Positions 32,305-44,639 are shown, counted from the first letter of the stretch. The stretch is DNA of 64,000 bases from Diphasiastrum complanatum (GCA_029204225.1 CM055107.1:22510178-22574177), one strand, 5' to 3'. The notes: a model not told the origin generated them from the sequence alone. Translations and numbers: made by a program.

Positions 32305-35000
32305 TTAAGCTGCTTGATTGTCACAATATACAGATGGAATGCCTTCATCCTTGATCACATGTAGCTCCTCCAAAAGCCTTTTAAGCCAAAGAACATCCTT
32401 TGTTGTTGTTGTCATAGCTTTATACTCGGATTCTGTTGATGAAAGAGAGATGGTATCTTGCTTTTTTGAAAGCCAAGATATAGCTCCTCCACATAAGAAT
32501 GTAGCAAATGCACTTATGGATCTTCTATCCACCTTGTCACCTGCAAAACTTGAGTCCAAATATGCTCTTAAGCAAATATTAGTCCTTTCATAAACTATGC
32601 CAAAGTCTTTTGTAGTCGAGACGTACCTTAAGACCCCTTTTTACTCCTTTACAATGACATATTAATGGACTTTGCATGTATTGACTCAATTCTCCAACAC
32701 AAAAACTAAGATCTGTTCTAGTGATGGTTAAGTATATCAAGGAACCAATAAGCACTCTATAGGTAGTGATGTCCTCAAAGGATGCTTCATCACTTTTCTT
32801 AGAAACTTTTACACTTAGTTCCATGGGAGTTTCAACTCCTTTACAATCAATTATGCCAAATTTTGCTAAGATTGACCTTAGTTACTTAGATTGACATATG
32901 AAAGTAAAATCATTACTTCTAGTGACTTTTACTCCAAGTATAACTTTAAGAAGTCCTAGATCTACCATTCTAAATTACTAGACAAGGAAATTTTTACATT
33001 TTGATGCCATCTAGATCATTTCCTGTGAGTATAATGTCATCAACATATAAAACTAAGATAATGATCTTCCCATCATTACATTTGTAGTACAATGATGGCT
33101 CAAAAGAACTTACAACAAATCTAATGGAAATAAGATAGGAATGCAACCTAGAGTACCATGCTCTTGGTGCTTGCTTGAGTCCATAAAGACTCTTCTTCAA
33201 GAAACACACCTTGTCTTCTTCTCCATCTTTAATGAAGCCAAAGGTTTCATCATAATCTATGCCTTTGACTTGCAAAAAAACCTTTTGCTACAAGTCTAGC
33301 TTTATACTTATGAATGGAACCATCTTGATTATATTTCAATCTATATATCCATTTACAAGTAAGAGGCTTCTTTCCATAAGGTAGATCAACAAGCTTCCAA
33401 GTTTGATTTTCGATTAGTGCATCAAACTCACTTGCATAGCTTTCCTCCAATATTGGGACTTATTTGCTTCCTCAAAACTAGTTGGTTCTTCAAGCATAGG
33501 AGTCAAGAAAGTATAAGAGTTGAGCAGTTGAGAATCTTCCCTTTGCTCCCCTTTGTCACTAGAAGTGACCCTTGATGGCTCAATCCTTGTCCTTGTTGAT
33601 CTTCTTGGCACCCTTGGACTTTGAGTAAGTTTCACTTGGTCTTAATCTTCATGAAGCTCCTCCTCGGCCATAGCATGATCCTTGACAAGTTGACTGTTGT
33701 TGGAAGTCACATTTCCTTTGGCTTGTCATCAAAGAGTACATCTCTACTTACAACAACTTTTTTGGTAATAGGATCAAATATCCTATAAGCTTTCTTACTT
33801 TCACTATAACCAACAAAGATGCCTTTGAAAGAAGTCGCATCTTCCTTTTTTCTTGTTTCTATGAGAATATGTACATAAAAGTACATCCAAAAACTTTCAA
33901 ATCACTAAGATTTGGCTTTTTGTCAAACAATGCTTCATAAGGTGTAAATCCTTTAATGGCATTATTAGTCATTCTATTACATAGAAAGTTTACACATAAA
34001 ATAGCTTCTCCCCAAAATGAAATAGGAAGGGATGCATCTAATCTCATAGCTTTAGCACACTCACATAGTGTCCTATTCTTTCTCTCAGCTACTCCATTTT
34101 GTTGTGGAGTATATGTGCAAGTAAACTCTCTCCTAATGCCATTAGTTTCACAAAACTCTTTCATCCTATTGGAGATGTACTCCCCTCCATTATCACTTCT
34201 TAATACTTTCAAGCTAGTATTAAGTTGCTTTTCCACAAGAGTTTTGAACTTTACAAAGGACTCAAAAACTTCACTTTTCTTAAACAAGAGATAAACCCAA
34301 GAGTATCTTGATCTATCATCAATAAAAGTGACATACATAAGAGCTCCACCATTTGATTCATGTGAAAATGAATGAACATCCGAGTGTATAAGGTCAAGAG
34401 GAGAGTTAGACCTTGTCAAAGATCTCTTGAAAGGTAGCTTATGAGATTTGGAGAGTCCACAAGCTTCACAAAGCTTGCCACACTTGGATATGGTTTTGGG
34501 AAGTCCACTTGCTAGCTCCTTTGTCACCATGGTCTCCCTAGCTTTGTAGGTAAATGTCCCTTTTTTCCACAAAAGAAACACTTTAGCTTCTTCTTGTCCT
34601 TCTTGCTCTTGCCTTTGGAACTTGATGCTCCATCTTTGGTCTCCATATCCACATAGATAAGAAACTAATCCTACTTTTGAGATGAAGCATTCTACTCTCC
34701 TCACTTACAAGCACACTTTGAAGTTTTTCAATACTAGGAAGTGAATCTTGAATAGCAAAGGTTTGAACAAGATTGGAATAATCATCTCCTAATCCATTCA
34801 AAATGATTTGAACTAATTCATCATCTTTGATTTTATCATTTTTAGAAGACAACTCCTTATTCAAAGATTTGATTCTAAAGACATAATTTTGGGCACTTTC
34901 ACTATTTCCTTTCATGCTTTGAAGGATTTGATTCCTAAGCATGAGTATCCTTGAGTATTCTTGGATCCATAAAAGGCTTTTAATGAATCCCATGCCTCTT
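32305..35000 (-). pseudogene. Copia F gag-pol remnant
   Basis: Minus-strand pieces in copia order. gag: 34993-34700 (SLWIQEYSRILMLRNQIL, ILNGLGDDYSNLVQTFAI). Integrase: 34590-33860 (CGKLCEACGLSKSHKLPF, HSDVHSFS, LRSDNGGEY, QQNGVAERKNRTLCE), so the catalytic D, D and E are all visible. Linker and RT: 33635-32994 (CKWIYRLKYNQDG, SLYGLKQAPRAWY, YVDDIILTG). RNase H: 32824-32305 (LIGSLIYLTITR, DRRSISAFATF, SSTESEYKAM). Frame changes and stops separate all parts. The gag N-terminus, the knuckle and the protease are missing or unreadable between 34.7 and 34.59 kb. Confidence 0.88.
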
Positions 35001-35586
35001 TGGATGTCAAACTCTTATGGTTTCTCTAAGATATCTCAACCTAAAGTCTTCAAGCAATTTGAAAGCTTATAGACTCAATCCTATCACTCATGAACCAATC
35101 TAGAATGATGGAAATTTAGATTCTAGTCTCAAACTTGCAAAATCACTCCTTAATCTATGATTTTTAGCAATATCTCTCTTCAACTTCAACATACACTCAA
35201 AAAATCAGAGAAGATCAATTAATGCACCTAATTCAAGCTTCAAACTTAATTTTTTGGCTGATCTAATCCAATAATTAATCAAGGGATTAGATTCTCTACT
35301 GAAAATGCTTGATTTTAAACTAAAAGTCTCTCAAATTGGGTGTGTAAGTCAAATTGTACAATTTTTTGAATTTTCTCAGTCAAAATCGGAGATGTACGGC
35401 CTCACATGTGTGAAAAGTGTTCCTACAATCCATAACAAATTTTGGTCCAAAAATTTTGAGAATATCTATCAAATCCAACTCGCTACACAAAAATTGGCTA
35501 GTTTTCTAAAACTTGCTAATTTTGGCCTTGATTTGGATCAACCCTATCAATTTCAATAAAACCTCATGTACTTGGCTCTAATACCT
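35001..35586 (-). other. Copia F leader and lost gag start
   Basis: Non-coding region between the 5' LTR and readable gag. Its first ~150 bp next to the LTR match the leader of the 29.6-kb derivative. One CTCACATGTGTGAAA palindrome near 35401. Confidence 0.65.
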
Positions 35587-36406
35587 TGTGGAAAAGTACA
35601 AAATGGACAAAGAGTGGATCCTAATCTGATCCTCAAGAGGGATTGGATGTTAGATTTACTTCATCTATCAATCTACATAAGATTAAGATCAATCTAGATA
35701 AATTCTAGACATAAAATCCTAACAAGAACAACCATTAATGAAGGTAAATGTACTTGCTGATTTCACACGTGTGAAACCCTATCAGAGTACGGAATTCAAC
35801 CTGAAAATAAAGTACACTATGATAGAACCTCAAAACAATCAAAACAAATGTAGACAAATAGAGAGAATTACACAAAATTGCTTCCAAAATCAAGATTGAT
35901 GTTTTCATGTTGATTGTGGCCAAATATGCCTCTATATATACACTTTTTGGAGCTCGAGGTAGTGATCATGCATCAGATCTCACACGTGTGAGGATTTTTT
36001 GTCATCATCATGCAATTTTGACACTTGGATCAAACTTTCTACTTTGGGCATTTTTTGTCCAATTTCCTACTATATGGAGATCTTCATAGAAATCTTCTAG
36101 AAGCAAAAACTCGCCTACTTCAGTTTTTTCCACACGTGTGAGCTGTCCTCTACACATGGGATGTGACACCTATTCAAAGTATTTGGCTCATGCAATCAAT
36201 AGATTGATATCATGGGTCATATATCTAGAAAACTAGTTTTTGGCCTTTTTAGCCACTAGAACTTGAATTAAATCATATGTACAACATATATGATTATGGT
36301 ACATGACAAGTAAACTAATTTCACACATGGGAACAAGCTCCACACATGTGTGTTTATCTTATATACATGATTTTGGCCTTGACCAAGCATGATTTTTGCA
36401 TTTTTG
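35587..36406 (-). repeat. Copia F 5' LTR
   Basis: About 820 bp, same palindrome set as the 3' LTR (e.g. TCACACGTGTGA near 35762 and again near 35980). The downstream plus-strand end is imperfect, so the outer boundary is approximate. Confidence 0.85.
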
Positions 36407-37756
36407 TAGCTGGCACACCACAAGTCATAGGCTCAGCTCTTTGTATTGAAAAATTACATAACTTGAAAATATCACTTTGTTTGGGAAAAACTTAGTTTCT
36501 ATATCGCTTACGTAAAATCCAAGAACCTTATTAACTGGTGACAGAGGCTTTTTGTTGAAATCTTCACCCCTATCGCTTCTGACCTTTGACTTTGGAACTC
36601 CTTTTCGCTCCTGATTTGTCCTTGATGTACTTTGTGTTGAGCTCCCTGAGCTCCAGATTTGATAAGGTCTGCACAGGTATCAGGGCTCCCTGAGCCAAAG
36701 GATTTATCGTTGGTTGCCCACGTTTATGGTCCACTCCGTGCCTTGTTGCTTTTGCACGTTGATTTCTCTCCTTGTCCCAGCCTGATCTTGATTCTTTACC
36801 TTTTGGCTCTTTAAGGTAGGCAAAGATTGAGTATTTCACAGTGCACCTCTCACTTAGCTTGAAGTAGTTGTCTTTGAATCAATCCAAATGTAACCATTGA
36901 CCTTGTGGAGAGCCAAGGGGTCACTCCAGTTTGACACGCATACGAACTATCTCGTCGTGTTTGTTTGAGACATGGTTGAGGCACCATGTCCATGGCGCAA
37001 AATTTGACTTTCACAATTACATCACTGGTTAATTGCTTCACAGTCAAAACAAGAAGTGTACATCTAGCTTGGCTTCAAGTAGCTCTCTTTCAATCAGACA
37101 CATGCACCTAGAGTTTGCACTAGTCCGATTTCAGTATGAACTGTCCCTTAGCATCTATTCGAAGTACAAGTCTCTCGTGCAAGACTCAAATTTCACAGGT
37201 CCTTCGTTGATCAGCTGCTTTACACGTAACACAAGTCACTGTATACTCATTATGTCTCCTCATCATTAAAAAAGCCTATAACGAACTTTCCTTTTACACA
37301 ACAATAACTTGTCAACTTATTAGGTCCAAAGTTCTCAGTCTTCTCGTGTGAGTATGGTTAGGTCACCCTGAATTTGCCCCCATTTGATCAACTTTCATTC
37401 AAAATTTGCAGCAAGAGAGAGGTGTGTGTTATAGTTCCACTCCACTTATAAAATCAGCTAACCGGACTTAGAGTAGAGTTCTCAGACAAAAACCTTTTCA
37501 ACATTTTTCTTTCCATCTGCCAGGATTATGGCTTGATCCAACTTGTTGCCAATCTCTGAAGAGAACCCTAGTCTTTCCCCTTTGACGAAAAACTCAACTG
37601 ACACTGGACATCGACCACGCTCAGTGAATTCCAGTTCCAAAGGTAGCCATCCCAAATGAAGACCAACTCCTCCATAGAAGATCTCCCCTGAAATTGCCCT
37701 TTCCAACTTTAGACTTCTGGCTTGTGTATGGTGGGCGTTGTCACAAATAAAACTAA
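36407..37756. other. Unassigned region with degenerate ~190-bp tandem repeat
   Basis: No recognised gene. Minus-strand reading shows two diverged copies of a ~190-bp module (about 37230-37050 and 37040-36850), each starting GT(A/G)AAGCA and ending with CTACTTGAAGCCAAG or CTACTTCAAGCTAAG. Minus-strand ORFs 36839-36570 (lysine/arginine rich, 89 aa) and 37799-37482 (105 aa, with GEIFYGGVGL and KLDQAIILADGKKN) are unidentified; the second runs into LTR sequence at 37757 and so is at best partial. Confidence 0.45.
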
Positions 37757-38147
37757 TGACAAAATTTCCAGAATTCACACGTGTGGGGAATGTCCACAAG
37801 TATGATGGATCTAATTAAGCTTTATGATTAGCATAGTAACCTGATTCTAGATTGATTAGCAAGATCTAGTACAGAAGTTATGGCTTAACCACAATCTAGC
37901 ATGCTAAGCATCAGAATATGATAGCAATGAGTCAATAATGAACAAAAGTACAAGATATCAGTGTATTAGCATTAGACTCAACACGAGTTAGAGAGAGAAA
38001 GATAGAGAGATAACAAGCAAAATTGTTTGGATCCAAAATGGCATGAGATAGCTACAAATATTTGGTTCTTCATCATTGATTATGAGGAGAGCTACACATA
38101 TTTATGGAGTTTGAGGTAGCTTGAGGTAGAACCACATCCATCCAATA
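37757..38147 (-). repeat. Family D LTR fragment (downstream half)
   Basis: Reverse complement of about 49741-50126, the last ~386 bp of the Copia D 5' LTR. It begins at the LTR terminus (plus-strand TGACAAAATTTCC) but no PBS follows, so it is a solo or 3' LTR remnant cut at its upstream side. Contains ATTCACACGTGTGGGG (about 37773). Confidence 0.85.
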
Positions 38148-38280
38148 TTGACGACAAGATCCAGCGGTTCAATGGTCAGAAGTAGAATCAAGCCAACAAA
38201 GAGCTCATCCAAAGGATGGATGTCAGATAAACCCACCTAAATCACGAGCTTCTTCAACAACCAGTGGCAAGGTAAAAGTT

Positions 38281-38907
38281 TTGGTTATACCCTCTTGCAT
38301 GTCACCGAACTCAATGGAGGACCATAACCGCCTACCAGTCTATTTTGTGGAAGATCCTAAGGGGAATCTGTTACCGGTGTATGTCTATCAACTTAGAGGT
38401 GATGGCATACTGCACTCAGTTAGGTGTTATGGATGCAGAGAAAAACACCGTCATGCTGAATGTCCACACCGAGGGGATCCGTCAACATTTGATCCCTCAT
38501 GTTCACAATGCGGAGTTAATCATCCATGCCGAGATTGTCCGAAGAGAAATTCACAAATATCTAGGAGGCATTTGGCCTATGTAGATGGACATGTAACTGG
38601 GGTAACCCTTCCACCTCAAACGTACTACGAAAGAAAAATCTTAGTGCCACCGAGTTATGAAGCGAGTGACGAAGAAGAAAATCTCAGTCAGATTCAGCTG
38701 CTCACCATGCTGCGAGAGTTACTTCCCAAGGAAACTCAAAAAATCTTGAAAAAAGTGCATTTTTTTAGGTTTTTTTTTTGCAAAATTTTAAGATTTGCTG
38801 GGAACAAACCCTCGCAGACTGGTATGCAATTGTATCTTAGTCAAATTCAGCTGCTCACCAAGCTGCGAGAGTTACTTCCCTTGGAAACTCAAAAATTTGT
38901 CGTCTGA
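38281..38907 (+). CDS. Zinc-knuckle (gag-like) ORF, 208 aa
   Basis: Unidentified ORF. Residues ~48-85 hold two tandem CCHC-like boxes, CYGCREKHRHAEC and CSQCGVNHPCRDC (both C-x2-C-x3-H-x4-C, one residue shorter than the usual retroviral knuckle). This suggests nucleic-acid binding by a gag-like protein of an LTR element. Upstream it reads PVYFVEDPKGNLLPVYVYQL; downstream it has an acidic patch ASDEEEN, then runs into the tandem repeat at 38.69 kb, so the last ~60 residues (QIQLLT-LRELLP-ETQK repeated) are repeat-derived. Start codon uncertain: the inner ATG at 38314 is also possible. No pol region adjoins on this strand. Confidence 0.45.
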   Translation: MVIPSCMSPNSMEDHNRLPVYFVEDPKGNLLPVYVYQLRGDGILHSVRCYGCREKHRHAECPHRGDPSTFDPSCSQCGVNHPCRDCPKRNSQISRRHLAYVDGHVTGVTLPPQTYYERKILVPPSYEASDEEENLSQIQLLTMLRELLPKETQKILKKVHFFRFFFCKILRFAGNKPSQTGMQLYLSQIQLLTKLRELLPLETQKFVV

Positions 38908-39195
38908 GAAGGTTCTAGGCCACTTTCTGCTCTTGGGAACCTTCACAGGGGCATTTTTTTTGGGATTTAACTCTCGCAGACTTCTTTGTGTCCTTTTCTC
39001 AGTGAGATGGAACTTCAGAGAGCTCTACGAAGGTTACTTCCCAAGGAAACTCAAAAATTTGTTGTCTGAGAAGGTTCTAGGCCACTTTTGCTCTTGGAAA
39101 TCTTCACATGGGCACTTTTTTTGGGATCTAACTCTCGCTAACTTCTCTGTGTCCTTGTCTTAGTGAGATAGAACTTCAGAGAGCTCTGCGAAGAT
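38690..39195 (+). repeat. ~150-165 bp tandem repeat, 3-4 copies
   Basis: Units begin at about 38714, 38863, 39028 and (partial) 39187, with shared phrases GAGAGTTACTTCCC, GGAAACTCAAAAA, GAGAAGGTTCTAGGCCACTT and CAGTGAGAT(A/G)GAACTTCAGA. The first unit overlaps the coding tail of the zinc-knuckle ORF. Confidence 0.75.
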
Positions 39196-39688
39196 TAGTT
39201 TTGAGTTTTGAAATTTTTTTTGATTTTTACAAAGGATTTTTGAATTTTTTTTGGATTTTTCTCTGTTTTTTCAAAATCTATTGGGAAGTAACCTTCACAG
39301 GCTTCTCTACATGTCTGGGACAATACCCTGGAGCTGCTGCCAGTCATGCAAAGGTTAGTTCTTGCTAGTTTTTGAAAAATCAAAATCTGATGGAATTTTG
39401 GCTCTCTTTTTCCCTCCAAAAATAAATTTTAAGCTTTTTTTTTTTCTGATTTTTATGGATTTTATGGATTAACGAAGGGATTGGGTGCTTGAATCTGATC
39501 CTCCCACCCCACAATCTCTCCCTACAGTGCAAACAAACAAAAAAATCACAAAAAAATGGCAAAAACTAACACTACTCACACTATTCTACTTAAAATTCAA
39601 TTTTTTGATGAAAAAGAATGAAGAGGAGAACAAAGAGAGAGATAGAGGAAAAGAGTAAGAAAGCTATGTGGCAAAACGAGTGTGTGGC
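39196..39688. other. T-rich non-coding leader-like DNA
   Basis: Long T runs, no coding signal. If the gypsy PBS at 39689 is real, this is the start of that element's untranslated leader on the minus strand. Confidence 0.4.
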
Positions 39689-39708
39689 GCTCCCCAGCAA
39701 CGGCGCCA
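39689..39708 (-). other. Gypsy-type primer-binding site (tRNA-Asp type)
   Basis: The minus strand reads TGGCGCCGTTGCTGGGGAGC, matching the PBS known from Tat/Athila-lineage Ty3-gypsy elements. One base (C, 39709) separates it from the TGTTGTGTCATC LTR edge. Confidence 0.7.
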
Positions 39709-39709
39709 C

Positions 39710-40250
<541 letters not shown>

Positions 40251-40266
40251 TGTGAGTTTTAAGTTG

Positions 40267-41055
40267 TGTTGCGGAAGCGCGTGTGTGGGATTGATTCGTA
40301 TTCGTCCTCTTCGTCTTCTTTATCGTGAACAATTTTCTGTCTTCAAATTTTCTTTTGTGTGGAAGCTGTTACAGGATCCCAGACAGTCGACTACACATCA
40401 CAGAACACATTCTACTCTAGCAATCATGATACACAACACAAGACAAGATGTATGAAAATAGAGTGACTGTATTATCAGTTTTAATTTAGAGTGAATTCGT
40501 CAGTGTCTCGCTCGCTGGCGGAATGACATTCTACTCTTTCATTGTGTTCTGCTCATTGGCAGACTTTCATGCACAACTATGGTGTCTTTACTTTCTTACT
40601 CTATTCGCTACGTCTCTCTCTGTCTCTTACAGATCTCTGTATTCACACTCTCTTGTTATGATCCAGAGAGGATCGTTCATACCTCCAGTGGAGTTTACAA
40701 GATAGCTAAACGTCGAATCACATGACTAGTTAACGCTAATCAACTAGTTAGTTAGTCTCCATCATTGCTACTCGTTTCAGCTGGGTGCGAAGCCCGTTGA
40801 GCTGCCAGTTGACAGCGCAAAAGATTTTTCTTCGTTTGATTCATAATCTCTCGTTTGCTTTCGTTCTTTTTGTTTCTTTTCATAGTTTTCGTTTCGCGTC
40901 CCTTTTGTGGTTTGCGGTCTTGGAGGTGTGTTTGCGATTCGCGAATCGTTCGTGCTTCGAGTCAAAGACACGTTGACTATCGTGAATCATTCTCGTTCAA
41001 CCTTCGTGTCTTGTTCGTGCTGCGACAAAGTTGTAGGAGTTCATCATTTCTGACA
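40267..41055 (-). repeat. Family C 3' LTR
   Basis: 789 bp; plus-strand TGTTGCGGAAG...CATCATTTCTGACA. It aligns in reverse complement to the two LTRs of Copia C (46761-47557 and 56248-57037). Confidence 0.9.
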
Positions 41056-41182
41056 CTCTCTCTTGAACCTTGCAGCTTTGTTCGTTTAATCCAATTGTCT
41101 CTCTTTGCTTGGTACAGAGTGGCTTGTCGAGCGGTTTCGTGAGGAGATTTGCAATCATATTTTCTGAATTTATGAACTGGAC

Positions 41183-43117
41183 CTAGAGCTCTCCTTTTGA
41201 GATCAAATCTCGAATATGATGGTACTTCAGAGGAATGTGCTTTGTCTTTGAATGGAAGACAGGATCCTGGGACAGATAGATGGCACTCTGAGAGTTCATC
41301 ATCATCGTGGTTGGCCCCTCTTGTGGTATCCTGATTGCCTCCAACATCATTTGCGGCCACACTATCTCATTCTCCACTTTTGAGGCTGCGACATACTCAG
41401 CTTCGCAAGAGGATTGAGCTACCAAGGTTTGCTTTTTGCATTTCCAGCTAATTGCAGCTCCGCACGCTATCGTACATCCTCCAATAATGGACTTGCTGTC
41501 ATCTTTGCAGCTCACCCAACTCGCATCACTGTAGTGATGCAGCTTGAATCCTTTCTCTTCGTTTCTAGCTCTGTAGGTTAATCCAACATTTTGGGTACCC
41601 TTCAGATACTGTAGGATTCGTTTGGCCATTTGCCAATGTGCTAGGCCAAGATTGGAAGAGAATTGGCTCAATGCATAAATAGAGAAAGCCAGATCGGGTC
41701 TGGTACAAATTGTCAGGTACATCAGACTACCGATTAAGTTCTGGTAGGGTATACCTGCCATCTTCTGTTCTTCCTCTTCTGTTTTTGGGCAATCTTGCTC
41801 CGTGAGCTTGGCTCCAGCTATCATTGGTGTGGCTTTCTCTTCGTAGTCCATCATGTGGTACTACTTCAGCACTTTTCTGGCATATTCTGATTGACTCAAG
41901 TGCATTTTGCCCTTTGTTCAATCTCTTTTGATCTCCAGCCCTAGGCATTTTGTTGCTTCTCCAAGATCTATGACTTTGTAGCTTTCAGAAATCTGACTCT
42001 TCGTGTCTTTGATCAGCGTCAAGGAATTTCCAATCATCAAGGAATCATCCACGAGAATAGTCAGTATCACAAAATCCTTTCCTACTCTTTCGATGTAGAC
42101 ATTGCAGTTTGGTTGAGTAGGATTGAATCCTAGAGACTTCAAAAGACCATCAAGTTATTTGTAGCAGGCTCGTGATGCCTGTTTTAAACCATAAATGCAT
42201 CTTTGTAATCGACAGACATATTGTCTGTTGTCAAGGTCTTCATAGCTTTCAAATTGCTTCATGAAAATTTCCTCCTCTAGATCATCGTGGAGAAAGGTTG
42301 TTTTCACGTCAATCTAGCATATGCAAGGAGCAACCTTATGCTTGTCATCTTGACCATGGGCAAATATGTGTCGAAATAGTCGACACCATATCTCTGCGTG
42401 TAGCCCTTCGTGACAAGCCTTGCTTTGTAGCGGCCAATGGTGCCATCTGATTTCAGCTTTTTCTTGTACACCCACTTGCAGTCGACTACTTTTCTGTTTT
42501 CTGGCAGTGGCTCTAATGTCCATGCCTTGTTTCACCTCATCGACTCAATCTCTTCTAACATTGCGTGTTTCCAGAATTTTCCCTCTGGACTCTGGATAGC
42601 TTCTTGGTATGTTGTTGGCTTTTCTGTGAAGCTGCAGTACTCAAACTCCGTATCTTTGATCCATTGGAGATTGTCAAAATATCGTGTCTGCTTCCATCGC
42701 CTAAAATCATCGCTCTGTCATTTTCGAGTTCGCGAAAGTTGATCAAGATCTTCTTGTTGCAGGTTATGTGAGATGTTGCTCTTGAATCGATGACCACATC
42801 GTAGTCAGTTCGGAGTAGCTTGTCGAAGCTTCGTCGAGTATCATGAAAGCTTCATTACCTCTTTCTGCATCTTTAGATAATTCTGCAATGTTTGTCTTTT
42901 CAGTTTTGTTTTTTCTTTGTGGGTTGAATCTGCAGTCGTATGTAGAATGTCATTTCTTCTTGCAGTGCATGCAAAGTATTGCTGGATTGAAACAACATTT
43001 GTTGGCCGTATGGCCTGGTTTGTGGCAGTGATTGTAGGAAGAAGATTGTTGATTCGAGGACTTCATCTTTTCAAATCTTGGCTTGTTTCTATTCCTCTTC
43101 TTTCCTTTCGTGAAGCT
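41183..43117 (-). pseudogene. Copia C-double-prime pol/gag remnant
   Basis: RNase H and RT C-part in one open stretch 41854-41183 (NLIGSLMYLTICTRPDLAFS, SIIGGCTIACGAAISW, SSCEAEYVAA, and HSKTKHIPLKYHHIRD). RT palm at 42142-41918 with LVDDSLMIG, where the Y of YVDD is lost. RT start at 42.5-42.3 kb with stops. Protease box at 42.80 kb reads DSRATSHITC, where the catalytic DSG is changed to DSR. One knuckle (NHCHKPGHTANKC, first Cys lost) at about 43.03 kb. A dead copy with at least three changed catalytic or structural residues. Confidence 0.85.
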
Positions 43118-43776
43118 TGGTAGGTCCAAAAGGAGCTATTAGCCTTAAGAACAAGGTGGTTCCCTCTTTAGGCCTTCAAAGTAATTAATAATGATAATAG
43201 GCCACTAAGGGTTCAATGTAGACTAAATATTACTTAACAAGGGCTAACTATCCTTCAAGATAGTTATGTTTAGTTCAGTTAGGAGACTTGTCTATAAGTA
43301 GGCAAGAGACATCACTTCTGGAATCTTTTGGCTCATTTGCATTTGAGAGAACTAGGAGCTCCATCTCCTCTTCCTCCTTTGTGAATATGAGCCTTGGGAT
43401 CTTGATCTTGCTAGGTCTCATGTGCCCCATCACATGAATTCATGTACTCCTCACCCTCTATTATGGAATCCATCTCCTCTTGAGCTTCACTTTGATATGA
43501 GCTTTGTGGTAGCTTGTGGTTATTCTTCATCTTTGGTTCTCTTCAACATAGGTGTGGTGGTTGTCTCCTTGTTCTAGCTTGCTTGGCTTGGATTGAGACG
43601 TATGGCACATGACATTTGTGGTATCAGAGCTTAAGATCCAATAATCATTTGATTCAACATGAATCTCATTTCATTTGAAGAGTTTATTGCTTTTGTAGCT
43701 TTCTTTTTGTTAATTTCTAAATTTTGAATTTTCAGGTCTGTTCAAACTCATTTTTAGCATATAACTTTGTTTATTA
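43118..43776 (+). mobile_element. Family G LTR plus PBS (truncated copia-type element)
   Basis: TGGTATCAGAGC (43619-43630) marks a plus-strand PBS. The ~500 bp before it (from about 43118) has LTR character: a CTATAAGTAGGCAAGAG TATA/TSS-like stretch near 43291 and a TCTCCTCTTCCTCC pyrimidine leader. The LTR end is not clean: CATGACA is followed by TTTG before the PBS. Only ~150 bp of leader follows before the Copia E LTR at 43777. No coding part is left. It cut off the C-double-prime copy on its left. Confidence 0.55.
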
Positions 43777-44627
43777 TGTTGAGAAAATTTCGCGATAGCT
43801 GAATCACTCCTACAATCCTCTAGAATGTAGTCAGGCACTGCTGACCTATGTTTATAAACTAATGTAGCATTCAACAAATTCAACAATGTGCAGAATTGAA
43901 ATTAATGGGAGAATCGGACACACGAATAACATCAGACACATTTGCATTCAAGATCATACATCATAAACTGACATGTGCACAATGGCTACAAGATCATCTA
44001 TTGATTTTTCTCTTGATTCTTCAAGCACTGCATGCAGATCCACGCAGTGCGTTGCCGTGAGAGAAATACAGTTCTCTCACGAGTGGATGTCTCGCTTACT
44101 AGTGGACTTGTGGATCGCTATGGATCCTGATCACAGAACTAGTCTCACATGCAGGTGGACTTCTTGTCTATATTTTGTCTTGATTTCTAACTAGCATCAT
44201 ACTATTTCATACATCTCTGTGTATGTTTAGTATATTCACATACGTGTCAAGTATCATCTAGTAAGTATATAGTCGCTCTTTGTAACTTTAAGATTTTAGT
44301 GATTAAGCATCTACAACTAATCAGAAAATTACAAGAGTGGCAGATTAGCCACAACTTAGAGTGTACCTGTTGATGTCATGCCATCAGATCAGATATCTAT
44401 ACTTCTGAGTACTTGCATGATCTTTGCTGGTACTCTTTGGAGCGTGAGGGCAGAGAGAGTTTCGTGAAGTTTTTTGTGTCACGCCGTTGCTTTCATTTCC
44501 GTCATCTGACTTTTTCGTGTTGGACCACAAAAGATTCTCGTTCGCGAATCTTTCGTGTTTGTGTCTTTTCATTAGGTGTTTGCGAAACTTTTGTGCTTTG
44601 TGTCTCTTGACTTTCGTGTTCGCGGAC
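43777..44627 (-). repeat. Copia E 3' LTR
   Basis: About 850 bp, plus-strand TGTTGAGAAA...GTTCGCGGACA. It aligns along most of its length with 58275-59140, with many substitutions. Confidence 0.8.
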
Positions 44628-44639
44628 ATCTTCATTAGA

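Larger units (their letters stand above)
31255..36406 (-). mobile_element. Copia F: full-length but decayed retrotransposon
   Basis: Minus-strand element. 3' LTR 31255-32071 (817 bp); 5' LTR 35587 to about 36406. The right-hand end reads TTTTTGCATTTTT and then diverges, so the last few LTR bases and the TSD are lost there. The PBS is decayed (CTCTAATACCT next to 35587). Coding region ~32.3-35.0 kb is broken. LTRs are similar but carry many differences, so the insertion is older than A and B. Confidence 0.88.
40267..43117 (-). mobile_element. Copia C-double-prime: 5'-truncated copia copy
   Basis: Minus-strand member of family C. 3' LTR 40267-41055, then RNase H, RT, a protease remnant and the gag zinc-knuckle region to 43117, where it is cut by family G sequence. 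The left flank AGTTG (40262-40266) would be its TSD, without partner. The integrase is missing: the protease region at about 42.69 kb joins directly to the pre-RT linker. Broken frames throughout. Confidence 0.85.

Noticed and set aside
37482-37799. 105-aa minus-strand ORF as a host gene
   Set aside because: No recognised domain and its first ~14 residues are encoded by LTR sequence; kept only as an unidentified ORF.
40785-41142. Plus-strand ORFs over 40.8-41.1 kb
   Set aside because: They lie inside the family C LTR and have no domain.
43973-44194. ORF MCTMATRSSIDFSL..., repeated at 58410-58718
   Set aside because: It lies in both Copia E LTRs and is conserved only because the LTRs are copies.
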